Source: Amycolatopsis rubida
GTDB lineage: Bacteria; Actinomycetota; Actinomycetes; Mycobacteriales; Pseudonocardiaceae
Reading direction: 5' to 3'
NCBI RefSeq assembly: GCF_900115345.1
Contig: NZ_FOWC01000011.1
Location: forward strand, 124,001-188,000
Length of the DNA: 64,000 bases
The position numbers and the translations under genes were made by a program. The stretch's first letter is position 1; each line of letters opens with the position of its first letter. The notes below the pieces were generated by a model, which was not told the DNA's origin, did no database searches, and saw only the letters and a program-made list of their open reading frames with translations. This document shows positions 50,860-59,945 of this stretch, one piece after another.

Positions 50860-53366
50860 TTGACGTCCACGATCCGCACCACCGCGCTGCCCGCCTCGTC
50901 CGACGCGCGCAGATCGACCTCCGCGCTGATCCCCCAGTCATGGTCGCCGGCCGGATCGTCGAAGATCTGCCGCACCCGCCACAGGTCCGGCTCCTGCTCG
51001 ATCAGCAGCAAGGCCGGGCCGCGCGCGTCCGGGCCGATTCCGAGCGAATCGTGCTCGTCGAAGTAGTCCTCGATCGCGTCTTCCCACGCGCCGGAGTCCC
51101 AGCCGGAGGCGGCGTCCAGCGAGCCCAGTTCGTCGTACGCCCGGCGCGAAGCCAGCTCCACCCGGCGGAACAACTCGTTGCGCACCAGTACGCGGAAAGC
51201 TCGCTCGTTGCGCGTGACCGCGGGCGGCTCGGGCGGCGGCCGGTGCGACACCGGGCCTTCCTCGTCCGGATGCCGCAGCGCTTCCCATTCGTCCAGCAGG
51301 CTGGAGTCGACCTGCCGCACCAATTCGCCGAGCCATTCGATGAGATCCTGCAGCGATTCGGTCTTCGCCTCGTCCGGCACGGTGTGCCGCAACGCGTCGT
51401 AGGTGTCGGCGAGGTAGCGCAGCACCAGGCCTTCGGAACGCGCGAGCTGATAGAAGCCCACGTATTCCACGAAGTTCATCGCGCGCTCGTACATATCGCG
51501 CACCACCGACTTCGGCGACAGCTCGTAATCCGCCACCCACGGGTGCCCAGCACGATACGACTGGTAAGCCGCGTTAAGCAGTTCCTCCAACGGTTTCGGG
51601 TACGTGACGGATTCGAGCAGCTCCATCCGCTCGTCGTACTCGATCCCGTCGGCCTTCATCGCCTGCACGGCTTCCCCGCGCGCCTTGAACTGCTGCTGCG
51701 ACAACACCGGCCGCGGGTTGTCCACTGTGGATTCCACAATGGACACCACGTCCAGCGCGTACGACGGCGACTCCAGGTCCAGCAATTCGATGGCAGCCAA
51801 CGCGAACGGCGAAAGCGGCTGGTTCAACGCGAAATCGAACTGCAGGTCCACCGTCAGCCGGACGATGCGCCCCTCGGCATCCGGTTCGGGCAGCTTTTCC
51901 ACCACACCGGCGGCGAGCAGCGAACGGTAGATCTCGATCGCCCGCAGGATCAGCTTCCGCTGTGCCGGCCGGTCCGAATGGTTGTCCTCCAGCAGATGCC
52001 GCATCGCGTCGAACGCGTTGCCCGGCCGGGAAATCACGTTCAGCAGCATCGAGTGGCTGACCCGGAAACTGGACGTGAGCGGTTCCGGATCGGCCGCGAT
52101 CAGCCGGTCGAACGTGCTCTCGGTCCAGTTGACGAAGCCCTCCGGAGCCTTCTTCCGGACGATCTTCTTTTTCTTCTTCGGGTCGTCGCCCGCCTTCTCC
52201 AGCGCCTTCGCGTTCTCCACCACGTGATCCGGAGCCTGCACGACCACATAACCGTCGGTGTCGTACCCGGCCCGGCCCGCGCGTCCGGCGATCTGGTGGA
52301 ACTCGCGCGCCTTCAAATGCCGCTGCCGCACGCCGTCGTACTTCGTCAGCGCCGAGAACACCACGGTCCGGATCGGCACGTTGATGCCAACGCCGAGGGT
52401 GTCCGTCCCGCAGATCACCTTCAGCAGCCCGGACTGCGCGAGCGTTTCGACCAGCCGCCGGTATTTCGGCAGCATGCCCGCGTGGTGCACGCCGATGCCG
52501 TGCCGCACGAGCCGCGAGAGCGTCTTGCCGAACCCGGCGGAGAACCGGAAGTCGCCGAGCAGGTCGGCGATCGCCTCCTTCTCCGCCTTGGTCGTGACGT
52601 TGATGCTCATCAGCGTCTGCGCCCGTTCGATGGCCGCGGCCTGCGAGAAATGCACGACATACACCGGTGCCTGGCCGCCGTGGAGCAGCTCGGACATCGT
52701 CTCGTGCAGCGGCGTGAGCGCGTACCGGAAGGTGAGCGGCACCGGCCGCTGCGCCGAAGTGACCACCGCGGTCGGCCGTCCGGTCCTCCGGGTCAGGTCC
52801 TTTTCGAAGAACGAAACGTCGCCGAGCGTGGCCGACATGAGCACGAACTGCGCGTTCGGCAGCTCGATCAGCGGGACCTGCCACGCCCAGCCGCGGTCCG
52901 GTTCCGCATAGAAGTGGAACTCGTCCGCGACGACCTGGCCGACCGGGGCGCCGGCGCCGTCGCGCAACGCGATGTTCGCCAAGATTTCCGCGGTGCAGCA
53001 GATGATCGGCGCGTCGGCGTTGACGCTCGAATCGCCGGTCATCATGCCGACCTGATCGGCCCCGAAGATCTCGATGAGCTGGAAGAACTTCTCCGAGACC
53101 AGCGCTTTGATCGGCGCGGTGTAAAAACTGCGTTTACCGTGCGCGAGCGCGGTGAAGTGCGCGCCGACCGCGACGAGGCTTTTGCCGGAGCCGGTCGGCG
53201 TCGACAGAATGACGTTGGCCCCGGAGACGACCTCGATCACCGCCTCCTCCTGCGCGGGGTACAGCTCGATACCCCGTTCGGCCGTCCACGTCGTGAAGGC
53301 TTCGAACAGGGCATCTGCGTCGGGATCCGCTGGCAGGAGGTCGGTGAGAGTCATCGTGGCGACCAT
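50850..53366 (-). CDS. DUF3516 DEAD/DEAH-box helicase
   Basis: 838 residues from ATG 53366 (MVATMTLTD; ATG 53354 also possible). SF2 motifs: Q-like YPAQEEAVIEVV, Walker A STPTGSGKS, motif II VADEFHF, motif III LMSATLG, motif V CGTDTLGVGINVPI, motif VI HQIAGRAGRAGYDTDG. A lysine cluster (PKKKKKIVRKKAP) follows the helicase core near 430, then the DUF3516 domain fills the C-terminal half. Related to Ski2/Mtr4-like helicases; RNA or DNA unwinding is likely, role unproved. It is divergent from the acidic protein at 53507, 140 bases apart. Confidence 0.92.
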   Translation of the reverse strand: MVATMTLTDLLPADPDADALFEAFTTWTAERGIELYPAQEEAVIEVVSGANVILSTPTGSGKSLVAVGAHFTALAHGKRSFYTAPIKALVSEKFFQLIEIFGADQVGMMTGDSSVNADAPIICCTAEILANIALRDGAGAPVGQVVADEFHFYAEPDRGWAWQVPLIELPNAQFVLMSATLGDVSFFEKDLTRRTGRPTAVVTSAQRPVPLTFRYALTPLHETMSELLHGGQAPVYVVHFSQAAAIERAQTLMSINVTTKAEKEAIADLLGDFRFSAGFGKTLSRLVRHGIGVHHAGMLPKYRRLVETLAQSGLLKVICGTDTLGVGINVPIRTVVFSALTKYDGVRQRHLKAREFHQIAGRAGRAGYDTDGYVVVQAPDHVVENAKALEKAGDDPKKKKKIVRKKAPEGFVNWTESTFDRLIAADPEPLTSSFRVSHSMLLNVISRPGNAFDAMRHLLEDNHSDRPAQRKLILRAIEIYRSLLAAGVVEKLPEPDAEGRIVRLTVDLQFDFALNQPLSPFALAAIELLDLESPSYALDVVSIVESTVDNPRPVLSQQQFKARGEAVQAMKADGIEYDERMELLESVTYPKPLEELLNAAYQSYRAGHPWVADYELSPKSVVRDMYERAMNFVEYVGFYQLARSEGLVLRYLADTYDALRHTVPDEAKTESLQDLIEWLGELVRQVDSSLLDEWEALRHPDEEGPVSHRPPPEPPAVTRNERAFRVLVRNELFRRVELASRRAYDELGSLDAASGWDSGAWEDAIEDYFDEHDSLGIGPDARGPALLLIEQEPDLWRVRQIFDDPAGDHDWGISAEVDLRASDEAGSAVVRIVDVNQF

Positions 53367-53506
53367 CGTGCCATCCCGCCGCCGCCCGCAGGTGCAGGGG
53401 AGATCGCGGGTGCTTGCCCTAACCCGTAGGCTTCCCGTACCGCGCGCTGCCGGAGGGGACGGACAGGCGGGCGCGCACACGGGCGGTACTCGCGGAGGAT
53501 TCGGCA

Positions 53507-54760
53507 ATGGCACAGGACATCATCCCGATCGAGCTCGGGCTGCCGCAGGGCGACGTGGTCACCCTCTGGGCCCCGCGGTGGCGGGAGGACGGCGAGGAGT
53601 GGGAAGCGTTCCTCGGCGACGAGGACGACCTGTACGCCTTCCCGGACGCCGCGCACCTTGCCGCCTTCGTGCGCACAGCCGAGCAGCACGACCTGCTCGA
53701 CCACCCGGCGTGGGACGCGGTGCCCGCGCTGAACGTGCCCGAGCTGATCCCCGACGACGACCACTCCTACGACCTCGTCGGCGTGCCCGAGCTGGTCGCC
53801 GAGGAGCCGGACTCGTGGACGATCGGCGAGCTGGCCGAGATCGTCGGCATCGTCCGTTCGCTCGCCGACGTGTGCGAGCTGGACGAGGTGCACGAGGTGC
53901 TCGACGCCTACGAGGGCTTCTCGCTGCTGGAGCAGGGCCGGCTGCCCTTCACCGGGCGCGAGGGCGAAGCGCTGTGGAACGACCTGTCGAAGGCCGTCTC
54001 CGAGAAGTGGGACACCGTGCTCGACGCGATCGACAACCTGGTGACGGTGCCGGACGTCGACGCCGCGGTGCTGGAGCAGACCGCCGAAGAGCTGGCCGCC
54101 TTCCACGAGGAATCCGCCGAGGCGGAGGCCGGTGAAGAGGACGGCGGGCCGGAAGACCTCGAAGCGGTCGACGCCGAGGACGAGGACGCCGAGGACGAGC
54201 CGGTCGGTTTCTGGGGCGAGGTCGGCATCGACCCGATCAAGATCGTCACCTCCGGCGCGGAGTACTACACGCTGCGCTGCTACCTCGACGACAAGCCGGT
54301 CTTCCTCGGCAACGAGGGCGAGATCGACGTGTTCAGCTCGCCGAAGGCGCTGCTCAAGGCGATCAAGGCGGGTGACGAACTCGCCGACACCGACCTCGCG
54401 AGCGTGTCCACTTGGGACGAGGTGCGCGAGAAGGCGGCGGCCGACGAGCTGGAGATCGAGGTCGACACCGACAACACCTACGTGTTCCCCGGTCTCGACG
54501 AGGACATCGCCGAGGGCCCGGAGTCGATCGACCCGACCCAGCTGGAGCTGGCCGTCGAGCTGATCACCGACGCCGCCGAATGGGCGGGCGACGACACCGT
54601 CGAAACCGCGCTGGCGGCCAACGAAAGCCTCGGCTGGCTGGTGTCGTTCGTGCTGCGGCCGGACCCGAGCCGGCTTGAGCCGAGCGCTCCGTTCGACACC
54701 GAGCAGAGCGCCTGGCGCAAGCTGGTGGAGGACTTCGAGAACCGCCTCACGGTGGTCTGA
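53507..54760 (+). CDS. acidic conserved actinobacterial protein (often mislabelled primosomal protein)
   Basis: 417 residues, very acidic, with an Asp/Glu-only-like linker at about 205-225 (EEDGGPEDLEAVDAEDEDAEDE) between an N-terminal part (VVTLWAPRWREDGEEWEAFLGDEDDLYAF) and a C-terminal part (WGEVGIDPIKIVTSGAEYYTLRCYLDDKPVFLGNEGEIDVFSSPKALLKAIKAG) that repeat a similar W/F-x-L-D-D pattern. No enzyme motif is seen. Orthologues are, as I recall, widespread in Pseudonocardiaceae and mycobacteria as uncharacterised proteins. It could be a partner of the divergent helicase, but that is only positional. Confidence 0.78.
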   Translation: MAQDIIPIELGLPQGDVVTLWAPRWREDGEEWEAFLGDEDDLYAFPDAAHLAAFVRTAEQHDLLDHPAWDAVPALNVPELIPDDDHSYDLVGVPELVAEEPDSWTIGELAEIVGIVRSLADVCELDEVHEVLDAYEGFSLLEQGRLPFTGREGEALWNDLSKAVSEKWDTVLDAIDNLVTVPDVDAAVLEQTAEELAAFHEESAEAEAGEEDGGPEDLEAVDAEDEDAEDEPVGFWGEVGIDPIKIVTSGAEYYTLRCYLDDKPVFLGNEGEIDVFSSPKALLKAIKAGDELADTDLASVSTWDEVREKAAADELEIEVDTDNTYVFPGLDEDIAEGPESIDPTQLELAVELITDAAEWAGDDTVETALAANESLGWLVSFVLRPDPSRLEPSAPFDTEQSAWRKLVEDFENRLTVV

Positions 54761-54765
54761 ACCTG

Positions 54766-55470
54766 CTAGACGGCGTCGAACACGCTCTCGGCCGGGTCAC
54801 CGGCGGAGAACATCTTCCAGGCGACGCCGGCGATCGCATCCGGATCCAGGGTGCGACCGCCGGCGTCGCCGTATTTTTCCCGCCCCGCGACGACCATCCG
54901 GTGAATGTCGCCGCGTTCGACCAAGCCGCCGATGATGAGGCTGCCCGCGTACACGCCGGTCCCGGCCAGCCCCTCGTGCAGCGTCCGCGCGTAGTTCCGC
55001 AACGCCGCTGACGACACCGCGAGCGCGCCGAGCGCGGGCATCGGCCGCACCGCGCTGAGCCCGCCGGCGAACAGGAATCCGCCGCTGCCGCGCTCCAGCA
55101 TGCCCGGCAGCAGCTTGCCGACCACCTCGACGGCCGGATACACCCAGCTCATCGCCTTCTCGACGGCGTCGACAGTCGCTTCGGTGATGTCCGTGGGAAA
55201 GCTGTCCGGTTCGATCGCGGCCGGGCCGTAGTAGGCGACGTCGATGCCGCCGAACCGTTCGGTGACTTCGTCGAGCGTCGCTCCGATTCCGTTCCGGACG
55301 TCGCCGGCGAACGCTTCCGCGTTGTCGAGTCCGGCCAGGTAAGCCGGGTGCCGCTCAGCGGTACGCGAAACGAGCGCGACGCTGTATCCCTCCTTGGCGA
55401 ACCGGTGGGCCATCGACATTCCGAGGCCGGGCCCGGCTCCGAGAACGACAGCGGTCGGGCGAGTGGTCAT
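54766..55470 (-). CDS. SDR-family short-chain dehydrogenase/reductase
   Basis: 234 residues. Nucleotide motif AVVLGAGPGLGMSMAHRFAKEG and a D-V segment (AFAGDVRN) are present, but the classical YxxxK is replaced around LGALAVSSAALRNYARTLHEGL, so the catalytic tyrosine is missing or displaced; the protein may be an atypical SDR. ATG 55470 is chosen because the frame upstream enters the TetR operator. It is divergent from a TetR gene, 102 bases apart, and is presumably controlled by it. Confidence 0.82.
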   Translation of the reverse strand: MTTRPTAVVLGAGPGLGMSMAHRFAKEGYSVALVSRTAERHPAYLAGLDNAEAFAGDVRNGIGATLDEVTERFGGIDVAYYGPAAIEPDSFPTDITEATVDAVEKAMSWVYPAVEVVGKLLPGMLERGSGGFLFAGGLSAVRPMPALGALAVSSAALRNYARTLHEGLAGTGVYAGSLIIGGLVERGDIHRMVVAGREKYGDAGGRTLDPDAIAGVAWKMFSAGDPAESVFDAV

Positions 55471-55497
55471 GGCTTGGTTTCCTTCCCCAGCATTAAG

Positions 55498-55555
55498 TCG
55501 AGGGCACCCTCGATTTCGTTCGCCAAGGTACCACAAAACCCGAGGACGCCCTCGA
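55498..55555. promoter_or_regulatory. twin 16-bp palindromic operators between SDR and TetR genes
   Basis: TCGAGGGCACCCTCGA at 55498-55513 (7-base perfect arms) and CCGAGGACGCCCTCGA at 55540-55555 are the same pattern CGAGGN-N2-NCCTCG. Their starts are 42 bases apart, four helical turns. One sits over each divergent promoter. Confidence 0.65.
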
Positions 55556-55572
55556 CTTTGTACGATGGGCCC

Positions 55573-56130
55573 ATGGCCACCGGATCGAAGCCGTTGCGCG
55601 CGGACGCCGCCCGCAACCGCGGCAAACTGCTGGCCGCCGCCACGCGCGCGTTCGGCGAGCACGGCCTCGACGCGCCGCTGGAGCAGATCGCCCGCAGCGC
55701 CGGGGTCAGCATCGGCACGCTGTACGCGCACTTCCCGACCCGGGACGCCTTTGTCGACGCGATCCTGCCCGCGCAGATCGCCGCACTGGACGATCTGGCG
55801 GCGAAGGCGTTGGCGGAGCCGGACCCGTGGCAGGGCTTCACCGGGTTTCTCGACGGGCTGTTCGCGTTGCAGGCCAAGGATCACGGCCTCAGCGACGCGC
55901 TCGCCCGCAGGTTGCCGTTGAGCCCGGCCGTACGGGAGGCGTGCCGCACCGGTTTCGAGCATGCGGAGCGCATTATCGACCGGGCAAAGGAATCCGGACA
56001 GCTGCGCGCCGATTTCGAACCCGCGGATCTCGCCCCGCTGGTCGCCGCGATGTCGCAGCTGATCCGCGAATCACCCGAAACCTGGCGTCGGCACTTGGCG
56101 TTCTTTCTCGACGGCCTGCGTGGCTCGTGA
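55573..56130 (+). CDS. TetR-family regulator
   Basis: 185 residues. HTH LLAAATRAFGEHGLDAPLEQIARSAGVSIGTLYAHFPTRDAFVDAIL (about 18-64), then a compact C-terminal domain. ATG 55573 is preferred to the out-of-frame ATG 55565. It probably binds the twin palindromes upstream and controls itself and the SDR gene. Its TGA lies inside the symmetric hairpin 56121-56172. Confidence 0.86.
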   Translation: MATGSKPLRADAARNRGKLLAAATRAFGEHGLDAPLEQIARSAGVSIGTLYAHFPTRDAFVDAILPAQIAALDDLAAKALAEPDPWQGFTGFLDGLFALQAKDHGLSDALARRLPLSPAVREACRTGFEHAERIIDRAKESGQLRADFEPADLAPLVAAMSQLIRESPETWRRHLAFFLDGLRGS

Positions 56131-56172
56131 GTGGCGATCCCGGGGAGAACCGCGATCGCCACTCACGAGCCA
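56121..56172. terminator. CGTGAGTG-type hairpin shared by two convergent genes
   Basis: 19-base arms (56121-56139 and 56154-56172) pair perfectly; the loop is 14 bases with further GC pairing. Both convergent genes end ...GGC TCG TGA within the arms, so their last two codons and stops are mirror images. Confidence 0.75.
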
Positions 56173-57383
56173 CCTACCTCCTCGCGCCCCTCCGCCCGCA
56201 TCGGCACCACCCCTATTGCCAGCAGCGGGAAAACCGCCGCCACGCAATACGCCAGCGCGTACCGGCTGTCCCCGATCACCAGTCCCAGCAACGGCGGCGT
56301 CGCCGACGCGGCGATGTTCTGCGCGGTGTTCTGCGTCCCCATCGCGCGCCCCGACCACGCGATACCGGCCAGCTCGGCCGACGCGGTGAAGCCGAGACCG
56401 TTGTCCGCCACCGTGATCACCGCCGCCAGCACGAGCGCGGCCAGCACCAGCCACAGCCAAGTCGCGTCCCCGACCGCGACCAGCAGCATCACGACCACAC
56501 TCGCGACAGCGAGCTGCCGCATCGGCCGCAACCGGCTGCCGACCCGGTCCGACCAATACCCCGACGCCAGTCGCCCGAGCGCGCCGAGCACCTGAGCCAC
56601 CGCGACGAACACCCCCGCCTGCGCGGCGGTCCATTGATGCTGCGAGACCAGATAGACCGGCGCGAACGCGGACACCGCGAACTGCGGCACCACCAACAGC
56701 GCACTCGCGCCGTGCACTCGCCACAGCCACGGCTTGCGGTACGGCGACGGCGGCCGCTCCCCCTTCGCCGCACGCGGCGGCCGCGGCGGGTCCACGACGA
56801 ACAGCGCCACCAAGAGCGCCACACCGACCGCCAGCACGGCAGGAAGCAGCATCGCCGCCTGGAACCCCCACTGCGCGGCCAGCGGCGGCAGCCCGAGCGC
56901 GGCCACTCCTACCCCCAGCGGCTGCGCCGTCTGCCGGATGCCCATCGCGACGCCACGCTCGGATTTGGCGAACCAGCCCATGACGACCCGGCCGCTCGCC
57001 GCGTTCACCGAAGCCGTGCACGCACCGGCTACGAGAAACACCCCAAAGAGAAGTCCGACCGGGTGGTGCCACAGGGCGGCGTACACGAGGAGTAACCCCG
57101 ATACGCCCAGGCCCAGCGCCATGATGAGGCGCTCGCCGTAACGGTCCGCAGCCGCGCCCCAGGCGATGAGCGTGAGCAGCAGGCCGATGCTCGGCGCCGC
57201 GACGACCGTGCCCGCCTGCGCCAGCGTCAGATGGTCGGCCTCGCGCATGGCGGGCACGAGAAACGGCAGCCCGTAAAGAAAGGAGCAGCTGGCGGTCTGC
57301 GCGGCGAGGCCAAGCGCGAGGATCAGCCACCGTCGCGAACTGCCTTTTTGCCGCACCTGCTCCCCAGCCCCGACCTGCGCCAT
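56163..57383 (-). CDS. MFS transporter
   Basis: 406 residues with 12 predicted membrane helices. The loop between helices 2 and 3 reads GAAADRYGERLIMALG, the MFS motif-A region, with its partner YWSDRVGSRLRPMRQL in the second half. The middle loop holds DPPRPPRAAKGERPPSPYRKP. Likely a proton-coupled uptake or efflux carrier in the plasma membrane; the substrate is not readable. A 13-base palindrome lies 16 bases upstream of its ATG, but no adjacent regulator is divergent from it. Confidence 0.87.
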   Translation of the reverse strand: MAQVGAGEQVRQKGSSRRWLILALGLAAQTASCSFLYGLPFLVPAMREADHLTLAQAGTVVAAPSIGLLLTLIAWGAAADRYGERLIMALGLGVSGLLLVYAALWHHPVGLLFGVFLVAGACTASVNAASGRVVMGWFAKSERGVAMGIRQTAQPLGVGVAALGLPPLAAQWGFQAAMLLPAVLAVGVALLVALFVVDPPRPPRAAKGERPPSPYRKPWLWRVHGASALLVVPQFAVSAFAPVYLVSQHQWTAAQAGVFVAVAQVLGALGRLASGYWSDRVGSRLRPMRQLAVASVVVMLLVAVGDATWLWLVLAALVLAAVITVADNGLGFTASAELAGIAWSGRAMGTQNTAQNIAASATPPLLGLVIGDSRYALAYCVAAVFPLLAIGVVPMRAEGREEVGGS

Positions 57384-57398
57384 TCCGCCACCGTCTCA

Positions 57399-57411
57399 AT
57401 ATCTGAGATAT
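57399..57411. promoter_or_regulatory. palindrome ATATCTGAGATAT before the MFS gene
   Basis: Perfect 6-base arms around a single G, 16 bases upstream of the MFS start at 57383 and locally AT-rich. It is probably an operator for a regulator encoded elsewhere, such as a GntR- or PadR-type protein. Confidence 0.5.
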
Positions 57412-57456
57412 ACGTCTTACATGGTGAACGATAGTTGGCATGGCTAACGAACGCAA

Positions 57457-57473
57457 CCGCCTTTCGGAGGCGG
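57457..57473. terminator. short hairpin after add
   Basis: CCGCCT (57457-57462) pairs with AGGCGG (57468-57473) about 22 bases beyond the add stop on the minus strand. No clear T-run follows, so termination is only suggested. Confidence 0.35.
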
Positions 57474-57495
57474 CCGCGTCCGACAGCTCGATGAT

Positions 57496-58587
57496 TCAGC
57501 CGAGCGCCGCGTACCCGGGTTTGACGACCTTCTCGATCAGCTCAAGCCGCTCGTCGAAATCGAGGAACGCGGATTTCATCGCGTTGATCGTGAACCAGCG
57601 GAAGTCGTCGAGGCCGAAGCCGAACGTCTCGGCCAGCGCGGCGAATTCACTGGTCATCGTGCAGCCGCTCATCAGCCGGTTGTCGGTGTTGACGGTGACG
57701 CGGAAGCGCAGCCGGGCGAGCAGGCCGATGGGATGCTCGGCCAGCGACGGCACGGTTGCGGTCTGGACGTTCGACGAGGGGCAGATCTCCAGCGGGATCC
57801 GCCGGTCCCGGACGTAGCCCGCCAACCGTCCAAGATGGACATTTCCGTCGGCGTCGGTGGTGATGTCCTCGACGATCCGCACGCCGTGCCCGAGCCGTTC
57901 CGCGCCGCAGTACTGGATTGCCTCGCCGATCGAGGGAAGTCCGAACGCTTCGCCGGCATGAATAGTGAAGTGCGCGTTGTTCCGGCGCAAATAGTCGAAT
58001 GCGTCCAGATTTCGGGTGGGCGGGAATCCGTCCTCCGGTCCGGCGATGTCGAATCCGGCCACCCCGGCGTCGCGGTAGCGCACCGCGAGTTCGGCGATCT
58101 CGAGCGCACGGGCGTGCTGGCGCATCCCGCACAGCAGGGTCCGCACCCGGATCCGCCCGCCGCCCGCGGCTACCCTCCGCATCCCTTCGGCGAAGCCCTC
58201 TTGGACAGCCTCGACCACTGCATCGAGTGACAGCCCGCGTTCCACGAAGAGCTCCGGCGCGTACCGCAGCTCGGCGTAGGCCACTCCGTCCGCGGCCAGG
58301 TCTTCCACCGCCTCGGCGGCAACCCTGACCAGTGCTTCCTCCGTCTGCATGACACCACACGTGTGGGCGAACGTTTCGAGGTACGACACCAGGGAACCGG
58401 AGTCCGCCGCGGCGCGGAACCAGCGGCCCAGCTCGTCCGGATCCGTCGCGGGAAGGTCCCGGTAGCCGAGATCCTCGGCGAGTTCGGCGACCGTGCCCGG
58501 GCGCACACCGCCGTCGAGGTGATCGTGGAGCAGGACCTTGGGGGCACGGCGCAGGATCTCCGCGCTCAGCGGGGTTACGTCCGACAT
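57496..58587 (-). CDS. add: adenosine deaminase
   Basis: 363 residues. Zinc ligands in LLHDHLDGGVRP, catalytic glutamate in FTIHAGEAFG, histidine in AERLGHGVRI, and the aspartate pair in RVTVNTDNRLMSG, with LEICPSSNVQT between. It deaminates adenosine and deoxyadenosine to (deoxy)inosine, feeding punA. It starts at ATG 58587 and is divergent from a coiled-coil protein. Confidence 0.95.
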   Translation of the reverse strand: MSDVTPLSAEILRRAPKVLLHDHLDGGVRPGTVAELAEDLGYRDLPATDPDELGRWFRAAADSGSLVSYLETFAHTCGVMQTEEALVRVAAEAVEDLAADGVAYAELRYAPELFVERGLSLDAVVEAVQEGFAEGMRRVAAGGGRIRVRTLLCGMRQHARALEIAELAVRYRDAGVAGFDIAGPEDGFPPTRNLDAFDYLRRNNAHFTIHAGEAFGLPSIGEAIQYCGAERLGHGVRIVEDITTDADGNVHLGRLAGYVRDRRIPLEICPSSNVQTATVPSLAEHPIGLLARLRFRVTVNTDNRLMSGCTMTSEFAALAETFGFGLDDFRWFTINAMKSAFLDFDERLELIEKVVKPGYAALG

Positions 58588-58798
58588 CCTCCAACGGTAG
58601 CCTCGCTGTCATTCCCCTACCTGGCCGTAACCGAGAGCACCGGAACAACCCTCTGCTCAGCACTGTGCGCAAGGAATCGGCCATCCGGGTGGCACGGTCG
58701 TTATCCGCGTTCCCCGGGGGCCATACGCACAGCAATTTTCTTCATCGATAAGCTCGGGTCAGTCCCTTCCATTTTCCCCGCCGACGAAGGACACCGCA

Positions 58799-59890
58799 GT
58801 GACCACTGACAACCACATTGCCGCTCCGTCGTTCGACCGGATGCGCAACATGCTGGTGCGCGCGGCCGAGGTTCGTGAGAGCGAGCAGCAGCAGATCTTC
58901 GACGCGCTCGACGACATCTACGCCCGGCTCGCGCCGGTGGACTCCCTGGGCGCGGTGCGCAAGCGGCTGTCGGAACTGCCGGACCGGACCGAGGTCGGGG
59001 TGCTGGCGGAACGCCTCGACGAGGCGATGACACGGCTGGAGTCCCAGGACAACGCGATCGCCGCGCTCACGCACGCGGTGGAGAGCATCGTCGACAAGCT
59101 GGCGAAGCCCTTCGCCCAGCTCGACGGCCGCCTCGACGGCGTGGCGGCGCGGTTCGAGGGCGTCGCGGGCCGGATGGACGGGCTTGAGGACAAGCTGCAG
59201 AACATCCACCGCCGCCTCGACGAGCTGGGCGGGCACCTGGACAAGCAGGACGCGAAGCTGGAGTCGCTGCCGCAGACGACACAGGGCCCGATCCGCGACC
59301 GGATCGAGATGGCCGAGACGTCGCTGCGCGAGCGGATCGAGACCACCGACCAGGAACTGCGCTCGCGCGTGGACGAACTGGACCGCGCGACGAAGGAACG
59401 CATCGCCACCGCGACCGACGCGCTGAAGAGCGCGGTCTCCGACACCGGCGAGATGATCGACCCGGCCGCCCGCCTCGACAGCGTCGGCACGAAGCTCGAA
59501 ACGATCACCCAGCGTCTCGACGACCTGTCCAGCCGCATCGACAAGGTCGAGGACGACGTCACCGGCCGCATCGGCGACCTGGACGGCTCGGTCCGCAGCG
59601 GCCTGTCGAAGGTCGAAGGCACGCTGTCGAAGCAGCCGGACACCGACGCGGTCGACTCGCTGGTGCGCCGCAGCAACGACGAATCCGTGCGGCGGATCGG
59701 CGGCCAGCTGGACGAGGCGATGGCGACCTTCGCGGAACTGATGCTGGGCGGCGGGCCCGCGGTGCAGCAGATCGCCCCGCCGCCGCCCGCGCCGCGGCAG
59801 CCTCGTCGCAGCTCCCGCAACGGGCGGTCGCCCAAGGCCGCGGACGCCAAGGCCAAGGCTGGCGGCGACGCGGACGAGCCGACTGACTGA
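58799..59890 (+). CDS. long coiled-coil protein of unknown function
   Basis: 363 residues from GTG 58799. From about 15 to 305 the chain is nearly continuous amphipathic helix with regular heptad-like R-L-D-E repeats (LDGRLDGVAARFEGVAGRMDGLEDKLQNIHRRLDELGGHL, ITQRLDDLSSRIDKVEDDV). The C-terminus is a proline/arginine/alanine-rich tail. No membrane span or enzyme motif. Similar proteins in the group are annotated as PA-containing or hypothetical; a cytoskeletal or DNA-associated role is conceivable. A terminator follows. Confidence 0.8.
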   Translation: MTTDNHIAAPSFDRMRNMLVRAAEVRESEQQQIFDALDDIYARLAPVDSLGAVRKRLSELPDRTEVGVLAERLDEAMTRLESQDNAIAALTHAVESIVDKLAKPFAQLDGRLDGVAARFEGVAGRMDGLEDKLQNIHRRLDELGGHLDKQDAKLESLPQTTQGPIRDRIEMAETSLRERIETTDQELRSRVDELDRATKERIATATDALKSAVSDTGEMIDPAARLDSVGTKLETITQRLDDLSSRIDKVEDDVTGRIGDLDGSVRSGLSKVEGTLSKQPDTDAVDSLVRRSNDESVRRIGGQLDEAMATFAELMLGGGPAVQQIAPPPPAPRQPRRSSRNGRSPKAADAKAKAGGDADEPTD

Positions 59891-59903
59891 GCTGAATGAC
59901 CGA

Positions 59904-59938
59904 AGCCCCGTCCGGGATCCGGACGGGGCTTCGTCGTT
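59904..59938 (+). terminator. rho-independent terminator after the coiled-coil gene
   Basis: AGCCCCGTCCG (59904-59914) pairs with CGGACGGGGCT (59920-59930), followed by TCGTCGTTT. It lies 14 bases beyond the stop and faces the end of deoA, which it may also serve. Confidence 0.85.
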
Positions 59939-59945
59939 TCCGCGG

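Noticed and set aside
50940..53429. 829-residue open frame opposite the DUF3516 helicase
   Set aside because: It is a GC-skew shadow: its arginine/valine-rich sequence has no motifs, while the other strand carries all helicase motifs.
57440..57817. 125-residue plus-strand frame beginning MANERNRLSEAAA
   Set aside because: Most of it is antisense to the C-terminus of adenosine deaminase and it has no domain or ribosome site.
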